Assembly: GCA_013396915.1 (NCBI GenBank) | Contig: VWZL01004335.1 | Span: forward strand, 248,001 to 312,000 | DNA from: Stercorarius parasiticus | Taxonomy: Eukaryota > Chordata > Aves > Charadriiformes > Stercorariidae | Length of the DNA: 64,000 nt | Direction: 5' to 3' | Program-made: the position numbers and the translations under genes | Notes under the pieces: generated by a model | Told to the model about the DNA's origin: nothing | The model's database searches: none | What the model saw: the letters and a program-made list of their open reading frames with translations, nothing else | Part shown: piece after piece, positions 10,930 through 21,445 of the stretch | Layout: each line of letters opens with the position of its first letter | How positions within the stretch are numbered: the first letter of the stretch is position 1

Positions 10930-11065
10930 TTCTGCAATTACTGAGGTTACCTGGCAATATTATCCATACTTTACAAATAGAAAAGACCAGGCAGGTAAAA
11001 AGGCCTGCCCAAGTCATGTAGATGAAGAGTTCAGAGTTGAATTTCAGTTTCTGGACTTAGGTGGA
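10930..11065 (+). repeat. MIR/CORE-SINE-like fossil
   Basis: The order ATTATCCATACTTTACAAATAG, then CCTGCCCAAGTCATGTAG, then AGAGTTGAATTTCAG follows the MIR consensus layout: TTATCCCCATTTTACAGATG, CTTGCCCAAGGTCACACAG, AGCTGGGATTCGAACCCAG. Divergence is high, as expected of a pre-avian SINE. The 158-codon frame that overlaps it is not a gene. Confidence 0.6.
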
Positions 11066-14000
11066 AACCAGAAAATAAGTAAGTACATATTGAAAGACTC
11101 AGTGATGCGATTAGCTTCATTTTCCCCCCACCCCAGCCATTCCTCCACTTGTCTCTGTTATGCTGGGAGTCACTGCAGTGGGTTGTTTCTCTTATCTGCT
11201 GGAAAACGCTTTTCTCCTGGCAAAAGAGAAGAGGTCTTTTCATGTCACATGGCAACCCCTAAGGTAATAGTAAAGAGAATAGTTTGGCGAGCAAAAAGCT
11301 TTGCTCGGAAATTACTCAGTCTGTGCTGGTTAAGCCAACACTGAGCTTGAGTGACTTAACTTTGCCATGTAATGCTCATTTGCCTTGGGACGTCATTCAT
11401 CAGCCTGGCCTGAGCCCAAAGATGTCCGAATCCTTCCTCCATCCCCAGTTGCAGGACAGTGCCAGACACCTGTGGGAACAACCCCACCAAAAGCATCTCA
11501 GTCTTTCATGATTTTTCTTTCTAGTGGGAAAGAAGCAGCTGTATTTCCGTAGTTTCAGGATCGCAAGATATTACAGATGGTCCCAGCACCATTAGTGTCT
11601 CAAAGGGACACGACTTCTCAATGTGACTTCCTGAGTTGCCGTTCGTTTCTTTTCTGATGACCTCCTTCTTGGTCACAACCTCTGCTGCTGTCACTGAGGC
11701 TATTCATGCAAGCGGTGATTTTTCTTGCCCAGACTATAGCCAAATCCTTGTTGGTTTTGGCACTCACTACACCTGGAGATGGCCAAGCCCACGCTCCAAC
11801 TGACTTCACCATGCCCATCTAGGTCAACCTGCAACTCCTTTCCCTATGGATATTTCCACCTCTGAGAAACTGCCAACCACTGTCTGACTAGTAGTGACTC
11901 AAATGAGCTTTAATGACAAAGAAAAAACCCTCAACTTTTAAAGCCCTTCTTTACTTTTGCTATTTCCTTTAGCGTTTGCGTGCTCTGAAACTACCAGCTC
12001 TTGCAGGCCAAGGATGCTGTGTGGCTGCCTGGAAAGTGCTTAGCTCTCTGGAAGCACTGCCATTAACAACTAATAAATGTCAAGATAAACTCCATAATCA
12101 CTGATTGTTGCATCCAGACCTGAAAGCTCCCTGGATTGCTTTACCTTTAAGCAAAACCACCACCTCACTGGATTGACACATTTTTTAGGGCCAGAAGGCA
12201 CTATTAGGTTTTGTAACTCAACCTCAAGGGACAGATTTCAGGCAGAGAGCATCTAATATCCACAGCAGACTTGCTGAAAAGCAGCTGAGTGCAGGGCTCG
12301 AGCGCGGGTACAACAGCCCCAATGTGTTACTGTGAGCTGCCCATGTTCAGCCATGGGCTGATCACCATCATAAGGTGACCTTGTAATCCTGGTCACCTGC
12401 TGGTCCAATTAAATTATGGACATCTGCAAAACATAAGCCAAGAGACTCCCCGTGTCCTAGCGGTGTGCGTGTTGTATTTTATAATGATCCCAAAACAGCT
12501 CTAAGTGAAAATAAGCCACCCTGCACAAGAGCTAACGCAGGCAGGGTGCAGAGCTGAAAAAGAACTGGAAAAAATTAACTTCTGGTATATATTTCCTATG
12601 GTTCCTTTCAGTTAACTCACTGCAATGCTTAAAATACTTCCTTGCCATATGAATCTGCTGCGGTATATTTAACACATTACCGGTATAAAATGATTCAAGC
12701 ACAAGCTTCTTTTATCAGCGAAGTCCAAACTACTTTTCCTCCCTCTAAACCAGTGATGGAGCTAAACCAAAACCACAGATCTGATCACTCCCTCAACATT
12801 TGGGTAAGTTTGGATCTTCAACCTAGCATCATGTAGAGTCCTAATTTGTTAATAGGCCCACACCTAAATCCTAAATCCCAACGTTGTTGGATTTGGAGGT
12901 TGTTCCTTGTAACAAAAGTGTTCCAAAACTCCATTTCTTGGAGTCTTAGGCTCTGAGGAAGTTTGGTTCTGACAAAAAGCAACCACGCATGACCTTTCTC
13001 TAAACAAAACAGAAAGGAGAAACTGGAATTTTACCCCTCTTGTGTTTGGACAGAAGATTTCATTTTGTTCCAAAATTCGCCTGGCAAACACCATGTTTCA
13101 GGGCAAAACAGTGAAATTTTACAGGGTGAGGAAATTATATGTCTTTGAGGATTTGTCCTACAGGGATTTTGGGGGTTTTTTTGGTTAAGAAAATTGTACC
13201 AGGGCTTTTTTTTTTCTGGCATGTGCAACCGTTTCTCTACTAGTTTTGATATCTGAATAGTGAGACCCAATGGATAGAGACGAGCAGTCACAAGACAGTT
13301 TGCTCTTTACCTCGATCTCCTTAAGAACAACCAGTTCCTTGGACAGACCTCGTTGATGGCATCTGCTGTCGCATTGCCAGAGTGGTCCTCTCCAGGCTGC
13401 CAGGTATCTTCCCAGCTGCTCACAGGGATGGTTCAGGAACAGGCACACTCCTGGGACAACTTCCAATAGATGACTGGATGTGGTCACCCTGTTTTAGAGG
13501 CTAACAGAGTTTAATAGTGTGAATGTAACCAGACTTTTAGTCTCCAAGCCAAAGAATGACTCCTGGCAATGTTTGTTTTATTAATACAGACGAAGCCATT
13601 GAGGTCAATGAGACAAAAAGGAGACACAGACACATTTAAGTACTCTGAGAGATGAAGGCTGAAAGAAGATAAGAGTCTGCTCTATAAATCCTCTGCTTTT
13701 TCACTAAATGGGAATAACACAGGCAACAGCACTTAATGCTATATCACTAACCCAAAGTCACAATTCTGAGCAAAATGTTGAGCTGAGACCATCTTCAGCC
13801 TTCCAGACCCAGTCATTAGATCTTTTTGCCAATCTTGTTAATAAGACTCATCTGATGCTCTGTAAACCCCTAAACTTCGAAGTGAAACAAGTCAAACACA
13901 TGCCATAGAGTCTGCCAAAAAGACACACATCCTTTCTGTGTCTACCATGTCCTGTGGTGCTAATCATTGGCAATAATTTTCAGATCCCATCCTCTATCTT

Positions 14001-14338
14001 GTTGTGCCCTGTCATGAATGGTTTCCCAGCAGAAAGATGAAAGTGGAAACCCTAAGACCACCCTGTTCTTTAACTACTCTTCAGAGGATGACATGGTCTG
14101 AATGCCCCAAATGCCTCAGAATAGCCTTGTGAGAATCCTAAGCCTTTGAGTTTAAGCTCAGAGAAACTACTTCGCATCAGAAGACCTTCTGCGTGTAGTT
14201 CCAGTGCTCTGAACCACTGTGGGTTTCCACCAGGTTCCACAGAAGCTCTAAAGAACAAGCTATTTCCATGGCAGATTATTTTTGTGCATCTGTTTAGGAG
14301 AAACAACACACTCCTACAGGCAACCTAACGTGCTTGGA
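11066..14338. other. Unique non-coding sequence
   Basis: This is a long stretch without recognised genes or repeats. AT-rich sub-blocks near 12060-12115 and 12600-12840 look like ordinary intergenic DNA. T-rich tracts occur at 13170-13215. Confidence 0.45.
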
Positions 14339-14713
14339 AATCATAGAATGGTTTAGGTTGGAAGGGACCTTCAAGATCACCTAGTTCCAACGCCCCTGCC
14401 ACGGGCAGGGACACCTCCCACTAGACCGAGTTTCTCAAAACCCTGTCCAGCCTGGCCTTGAACACCTCCAGGCATGGGGCAGCCACAGCTTCTCTGGGCA
14501 ACCTGTTCCAGTGCCTCACCACCCTCAGAGTGAAAAATTTCTTCCTAATATCTAATCTAAATCTACTCTCTTCCAGTTTGACGCCATTACCCCGCGTCCT
14601 ATCACTACATGCCCTTGTAAAAAGTTCCTCTGCAACTTTCTTGTAGGCCTCCTTCAGATACTGAAAGGCTGTTATAAGGTTTCCCCAGAGCCTTCTCTTC
14701 TCCTGACTGAATC
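14339..14713 (-). mobile_element. CR1 LINE, 5'-truncated (group C)
   Basis: On the minus strand this copy runs from the end of ORF2 (near a degenerate TTCAGTCAGGAGAAG) to a single ATTCTATG octamer. It carries the group C 3' UTR (GGGAGGTGTCCCTGCC). The decoded C-terminal ORF2 pattern is recognisable but interrupted. About 375 bp of an original 4-5 kb element remain. Confidence 0.93.
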
Positions 14714-16164
14714 ATGATTTTGTAGACCTTCTGGCTTCAAGGCTTTTGGAGATATGTCCACCTACAGCCCATTGGGAGAAGCTGCTCAGCTGCTTGGTGG
14801 TGCATCAGGCTCTTTTTGGATGCTCTGGACTGAAGCCAGACTTCAGATGGGTAGCCTGACTCAGTTTCAGAGCTCCTTGTCATCTGTTCCATGTCAGATC
14901 TGCATGACTCGGGAGGAAGAGGCACAAATAGGGAGGAGACTTTAAAAATAATCCTAAGTAAGACAGTACTTTTGTGTTTCGGGTTCTTCAGTGTGCTCCT
15001 TGGTGGCAAATTCCTCCGTGTGAACAAAATGCCACCAGCCTCCCCAGGAGCCATACAAACAGAAGAATCTCAATACATGAATGTCACCAAGGCATTGCTG
15101 CCAATATTTGTTGTTGGAGTATTTTTTGTTGTTCCTTTTTTTTCACTCCAACTTTCCCTCTTGTTTTAGACCACTTTCATCTCCCTCTGCCTCTTGAGCA
15201 CTGTCTCACTGTGCATCTGTTTTCCCTTTGCATGTTCTCCCTTCCCCCTATGTTTACTTTTGTAAGCAGAGTGTTGTTTTTATTCAATTCCCCTTGGTTT
15301 TCTTTGTTTTTTTTCAGTTCTTCTAATCTTCTCTGCAACTCTCCTATTCTCCCTGCTTACCTTCCATCCCAGAGTGCCACTGGGGCCGTGTTTCCAATTA
15401 AGTCTGTTTTGTCTTGTTTACTGGACTTTTCCTCTCCCCTGTGTTGCACAGCAGCCACTTTTTTTATTTTTTCTTTTTCTTTTATTTTTTCCCTTTCTTT
15501 TATTTTTTCCCTTGCTTGTCAGAAGCCAGGAAGCTACTGCTTCTTCACCGCTGTTGGTTTTATTCATTTGCGTATTTTCTTTCCCTGAGAAATAAAGTAG
15601 GTGGCTGTTTAAAAATGTTTACAGTCTAATTGTAGCAACTGCTGTGGAAATTACTTTCATGCATATCAAATTGTGGTAAAACAGTCCATCCAAATATCCG
15701 CTCTTTTTCTTTTTTTACCTCAAAGCACCTCATCAGATATAGACCCAATCCCACTTGCTACCAAATTTCCTTATGGAAAGACCCACAGAACCCGGTTGCT
15801 GAGCTCCCAGGCCCTCATTAAGTCTTCCTAAAGACTGCCGCTGAGAAGAAGCCAGAAGCACCCTTCTGAGCCGACAGAAAAGAACAAAAATTTCCCATGG
15901 AACTTCTTGTTTAGGTCTCCTACAATATTTGCCAAAACAAAACCACCTCCAAGAAGCATTCAGATCATAGCAAACCTGCCTTTCCTGGCAGGAAAACGAT
16001 CTGACGGGAGAATTTCTCACTGGATCTGGTTCGTATTCAGTGTTACCTTGTACTGTCACATCCTGGTAGTACAGCAGGGAAAAGTTAGCATGACAAGGGA
16101 TGGCAAATTTTATTAACAAGAAAAAAAGCTGAGAGAGCAACGTGGGTTTCATCTGCTCATTTCC
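14714..16164. other. Unique non-coding sequence, T-rich
   Basis: The strand is strongly pyrimidine-rich from 15100 to 15600. A 204-codon frame at 14974-15588 decodes to low-complexity Phe/Ser/Leu and is an effect of composition. A perfect 18-bp duplication lies within it. Confidence 0.5.
15476..15511. repeat. 18-bp perfect tandem duplication
   Basis: The unit TTTCTTTTATTTTTTCCC occurs twice in succession without a mismatch, inside a longer pyrimidine-rich region. Confidence 0.9.
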
Positions 16165-16183
16165 TTTTTTTTTTTTTTTTTTT
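16165..16183. repeat. Poly(T) tract, 19 bp
   Basis: A T run immediately followed by an A-rich stretch (GAAACAAAAAAAAAG type). No retroposon body is recognised on either side. Confidence 0.85.
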
Positions 16184-16529
16184 AGGAAAAAAGAAACAAA
16201 AAAAAAGTTAGCTTCTGCACTTGGCAGTCTTCTGTCCCCTCAAAACTTAAGGGCTCTTTCCAGCCTCAGGGGGAAAAAGTGGGGCTAACTAAGATGTGTA
16301 CAGGTAACAGAATCAGATTATACGGTAATAAAATTTGTGGAGAAAATTATCCACCAGCTTCGAGAATTCCAGCAGTGCTCAAAGCTGTAAATGTTTGGAA
16401 ATACAAGGCATTCAAGAAATCTGAACGGGTGATGTTGGGTTTGGTTCTTTGAAAGCTTTCCTTCTCACTCCCCTTTGGTTTTTTTGTTCTTTTTTTATAC
16501 TTGATTCTCATGAGCAGAAGTGGTTAACT
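16184..16529. other. Unique non-coding sequence
   Basis: Nothing is recognised here. Confidence 0.45.
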
Positions 16530-16645
16530 CAGGAGTTTATGAAACAAGAAACTTGGCTTCCGTTCCTGGCTCTTGCATTCGCTTTCTGCCTACTCTTGGA
16601 AAAGTCACTTAAAACTAGATCTATAAGCAGACTCGTGTTGTTCCA
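16530..16645 (-). repeat. MIR/CORE-SINE-like fossil, antisense
   Basis: The plus strand reads CTTGGCTTCCGTTCCTGGCT, then CTTGGAAAAGTCACTTAAAA. This is the reverse complement of MIR core blocks (GGTTCTATTCCTGGCTCTGCC followed by TTGGGCAAGTCACTTAA in antisense copies). It is diverged and inactive. Confidence 0.6.
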
Positions 16646-18382
16646 GGCATCAGGCACTCAGGATCTCTGCAAGCAGATTAGATGAGTCAATAGGATTACC
16701 CAGAGACAGAAAGAAAAGTTTAAAAATACCTAGGACAACCTGTAGAAAATGGAAAGATGGGCAAGACCCAGGGCTTCTAGATACCTGGTCCTGGATGAAG
16801 GAAGACATAGCCATCTGGGAGTCTGTAGCTGGGATTTTCAACTCTAAATCTTTTTCTAGATTAGCTACCTAAGTCACATTAGTTCAATTTTGTGAAAAAC
16901 TTGAAGGAAGGTGCATTGTTCTTTGACAGTGAAAGAGGAAAGCGGGGAGCTATCTTCTCAAATATTCCCTACGCTTGTTTGAGGCAGGAGTTTCAACCCA
17001 CATCTTGACTTTTGGGCTAGTTTTTTGGACATCTCCTAGGCAAACTAACAGGAGACCAGTCAAGTTCAGTCACTGAGCTGTGGAATATGATGGGACATAC
17101 ATGGCAACACCAAAAAGTTTCATTGCCACCTCTGGTTGGTGCAAAGCCAAGTATAATAACTGTACTCAAAGAACCACATGCTCTGAAGCAGACCCTAGAG
17201 GAAGGACCACGGAGTAAACGGGCAGTCTGAGAGCTGTGCTTTGCCTCTGACGTGACACAGGGGTCTGAGCAGGGTGACAGTTTCAAGGCTGGTTTAATTT
17301 CTCTGGTGGAGACTCAAGACCCAGGGGGCTCTGCCAGCAGTAATGTGAATGTGCATAGCCCTCAGCCACAGGAATTTGAAGGATCCCTGTAAAATCCCAT
17401 GCTGGAAGGAACACTTAGGCTCATTTGTAGCTTTAGCTCAGAAGCCCGCTTCTGTGATCTGTCTGCACCCATGAGTGCTGGATTTCTTTATGAAAGATGT
17501 GAATATTCATACAATCCAGTTGTGTTCAAGAGGTGAGCTGGAGTCAGCCAATTGTGTAGCATATGTGTGTTTAAATATTTCATTAGAAGTGTGTTTTGGA
17601 AAGCCAAAAAAGAGCTGCACAATTTTAATAAATAATCCTATCAAATGTTTACGATGCCAAAGTCATAATATAAATCAATATGTTTAGATCTAAGTATGAT
17701 AAATATACCTTAAAACAAATGATTTGAAAATAATTTCCTTATTCACTCACCTGCCAATTTTTCTGTACAAAAGCCTTTGTTTCTCCAGCTACTCCTGATA
17801 AGATCACAGCCACCTGAAACAGCTCTTGGAGCAAACCTTAAAAGCAATCCAAAACTCATGAATCATGTAGACATGCATGCACGATGAGAATGGGACCTTC
17901 TAAAAACACGGACTAGTAAAAATGATTATTGTTTATAACAAGTTAGGGAACAGGGACACGCATGTAGTCCACAGGTTGGGTTATGAGCACAAAATTTTGG
18001 CAATAAGCAGTGCAGAAGTTTCTTTGTTCTGCTTGATCCCCCCATCACAACAGTGAGGACTAGGCATGGGGCTTGGCATTTGCTTTACCACTTTCTTAGG
18101 TGCTTAGCTTTTGTTTCCGGCTACAGATTTATGGCTGCTTGGCATCCACAGCCCAAACTGCCCCCAAGGTCAGCCCTGGATTCACTTCCATCTATCTGTG
18201 GCCCTCTGGACAGCCATGGGGATCCAGGAGAAGACACCAACTTACAGACCTCCATTTTGTGAGGAAACCTTCTATAATTGCATTTTTGGAGTCCACACCC
18301 CAATCCTGTCACATAATATCAATGACATGGTTTCTTCCAGTCATTCTCATTATATGGTCTTTGATTGCTTGGACGAGATTGA
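16646..18382. other. Unique non-coding sequence
   Basis: AT-rich around 17560-17730. No gene or repeat is recognised. Confidence 0.45.
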
Positions 18383-19048
18383 TTGATGGACGAGAGGCTC
18401 AACATGAGCCATCAGTGCACACTTGCAGCCCAGAAAGCCAATCGTACCCTGGGCTCCGTCAAGAAAAGCGTGGCCAGCAGGTTGAGGGAGGTGATTCTCC
18501 CCCTCTACTCCACTCTCGTGAGACCCCACCTGGAGTACTGCGTCCAGTTCTGGAGCCCCTACTACAAGAGAGATATGGACGTGCTGGAGCATGCCCAGAG
18601 AAGGGCCATGGGGATGATCAGAGGGCTGGAGCACCTCTCCTGTGAAGACAAACTGAGGGAGTTGGGGTTGTTCAGTCTGGAGAAAAGAAGGTCCGAGGAG
18701 ACCTTATTGTGGCCTACCAGTATCTTAAGGGGGCCTACGAGAAAGCTGGTGAGGGACTTTTTAGGATGTCGGGTAATGGTAGGACTAGAGGGAATGGATT
18801 AAACCTAGAGATGGGTTGATTCAGACTGGACGTTAGGAAGAAGTTCTTCCCCATGAGGGTGGTGAGACACTGCAACAGGTTGCCCAGAGAGGTGGTGGAA
18901 GCCCCATCCCTGGAAGTGTTCAAGGCCAGGCTGGATGGGGCTCTGAGCAACCTGATCTAGTGGGAGATGTCCCTGCCTGTGGCAGGGGGGTTGGAACGAG
19001 ATGATCTTTAAGGTCCCTTCCAACCCAAACCATTCTAAGATTCTAAGA
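18383..19048 (+). mobile_element. CR1 LINE, longest 3' copy of the window (group C)
   Basis: About 665 bp covering the C-terminal part of ORF2 and the 3' UTR. The frame 18383-18802 is open and shows [56 protein letters not shown] and RGLEHLSCEDKLRELGLF. A frameshift after about 18690 breaks the frame. The 3' UTR has TGGGAGATGTCCCTGCC. The tail is unusual: two ATTCTAAG octamers in place of ATTCTRTG. Confidence 0.95.
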
Positions 19049-21339
19049 GAGCTGTTCCTTCTTGTCTGAAAGCAGACGTCCCATTGCTAGACTAGAATGA
19101 CTCCTACTTTTCCAGGTTGAGAAGCAGATGGAGTCTACCTCCTAAAGCTACGGTGTCTTTGTTGTTGTTGTTTTAAAACATCCAAAAGGGAGATATTTTG
19201 CTCATTCTATATTTTAGCTACTGGCAAATGTTTCTAGCCATGCTAGAGAGCTGATTATATCCCTCACAAGCTTCCACTTTGCATGAAAAAAGTCTTAGTA
19301 ACAGTTGCTAGCAAAAACATTCTGGAATGGATTTGTTGATAGAAGATGACTGCTGTGCTTTCAGAAGGAAAATTAAACTGAAGAACAAGTATATTTAAGC
19401 ATAATTGCTTTAAAAACAGAACACATGCTATATTATAATCTGTAGTTCACTGGAAAATGGAATAATCCAGAAGGCTGAATTCAGTACAGTGCACTAGAAG
19501 AGTTATGTTAATTTGCAATGAATCCTGCTTGCAGCTTCGTATCCGACTACGTGTGAAATGCCACAGCGCCACTGGAGAACAGCTCAGCTTGGATTCTGGT
19601 AGGACAGAGCAGTAAACTTCAGATGCAATTTTCAGGAAGGTCACTTTGCAGATCAAGATAATCTTACCAAAACCTGTTTTTAAAACAGGATCTAATTCCC
19701 TCTGGTGGCTGGGTAACCCCAATGTGACTGAGCCACGGGGTCCATCTGTGCTCCAGACTCACTGCGTAATGACCTTGTCTCTGGTGTCATGTGGCGTCTT
19801 CTCATTGGGCTCTGTTAACCCTGACACATGATTAGCGTGTTTTAATAAATGCTAATAGTAATTCTTCCTTGGTGAAGTTTTTATTTTCCATCTGATACAA
19901 GGTCATCTTTGAGCTACTACCGATTCTCTTAAATTCACTCAAAAGGTGATGATGCCAGGACCCAATTTTCATTTCGGAAAACCGATGCTTTCCCAGTTCG
20001 AACATGAAATAGGGGCAGACTCAGACAAGTCCATTTCTCCAGCTAGCCTGAACCCTGAAGGTCTGAATAATGGCTCAGACATGAGCCTAAATGTTATTTC
20101 AAACGCCCAAATGATCATTGATTGCTTCGCTTAGAAATTATTTTGGCAAACAAATCAATAAACAATGTCAGCCACTCCACAGTTTTTTGCTTGCCTTTTC
20201 TACTTTTTTTTTTTCTTTTCCTCTTACTTTGTCTTCTGCATCATATGCTTCTTGTCGAGAATGAGGCCACCTGACAAGAATGGTATTTATAGCAACTCTT
20301 CTAATCAGTGCTGTTGTAGGTCAAAATGAGCACTTTCTAAATGGTAAAGCCAGACATGAGGCTTATCCCATTATAGACCAGAGCGCTGGAGACGCCAGCA
20401 GGTAAATGGGCCTGTGTTGGTCGGATTTTGCCACACTGCAGTCTTACTGTGTTAAAAAGTAAGCTTTTTTCAATGAAATGTCAAAAGATACCAAACCATG
20501 AGCAACACCAGCCTTCTTGTAGCTCTGAAGGAAGGAAATAATCCATCTCAAGATGCGTTGAGCCTGTTCCTGTATAATAATCTATGTCAAGCTTCTTTGG
20601 AGCTTGTAAACCAAGCAAGAATAATAAACAAGTGAAAGCTGAAAGGGGTTGGAAGGAGCCTGGTGTATGTAACAGGAATTCAGCTTTGCTGCCACCAGGA
20701 TTTCAGCAGGCCTTCCCATGACAGACTTACACTAGTCTCTTCTCAGTTCAGCAAAGGTTTAGTCAATTTTCCAAAATTCTTAAAGACCTGATTTTTGAAT
20801 GAAGTTTCAACACAACTTAGCACATACCCCTCTGATCCCACAAAGAACTGCATTTTTCTTATTATTATTTTTATTTTTTTTCCCGTCCATGAAAGCATCC
20901 TCAGCAAATGAAGACGCTCTGTCAAATCAGTGCACCAGTTCTCTCAAGCACATCTCTCCTTGAAGCTGAGACTGCTTACTGGAGAATGGGGGTGGGGAAG
21001 GTCTGCTTAGGGACAGTGTTGCTGAGTTGGCATTAGGCTACGCTCCTCTGGGACCACGGTGGCTGAGGGACAGCTTTGAGCCATACCCTGTGGACATATC
21101 TGCTTCACAGCTTTCCCCAGCGTTAGATGTAAATGTAAGCCGTGTATTCATGTTGGCCGGAACTCCACCAGCATTTCATACACACTCGGAGATAATTCAT
21201 CCAGGAGGCTAAGACGTTCATTATGATTAGTAGCTATGTTCTGGTTGCTAAATGGTGTTCAAGACAATGAGGAAATACAGGAGCTGAAATGCTTAGACAT
21301 GCATTAACACATTAACCAAACCCTTTCAATATGAACCTG
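19049..21339. other. Unique, AT-rich non-coding sequence
   Basis: This includes a perfect inverted repeat CCTGTTTT-T-AAAACAGG at 19673-19689. A stretch at about 19820-20160 contains FOX/SOX-like motifs and a 62-codon frame without a known domain. A T-rich run lies at 20205-20225. No repeat family is recognised. Confidence 0.45.
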
Positions 21340-21445
21340 GGAAGCTGTATTGGCTGTATTAGCGTCACATTACAGTGATGGGTAAACTGAGGCACAGAAC
21401 AGTGACTTGGTTTGCTGGTGCCAGTCAAGAGGTTGGACCTGCATC
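21340..21445 (+). repeat. MIR/CORE-SINE-like fossil
   Basis: The order ACATTACAGTGATGGGTAAA, then CTGAGGCACAGAACAG, then GTGACTTGG, then GGTTGGACCTGCATC follows the MIR layout: ATTTTACAGATGGGGAAAC, TGAGGCACAGAGAGG, GTGACTTGCC, AGAGCTGGGA. This is one of the clearer SINE fossils here. Confidence 0.65.

Noticed and set aside
14974..15588. 204-codon plus-strand open frame
   Set aside because: It decodes to Phe/Ser/Leu low-complexity text caused by pyrimidine-rich DNA, and two other frames are also open.
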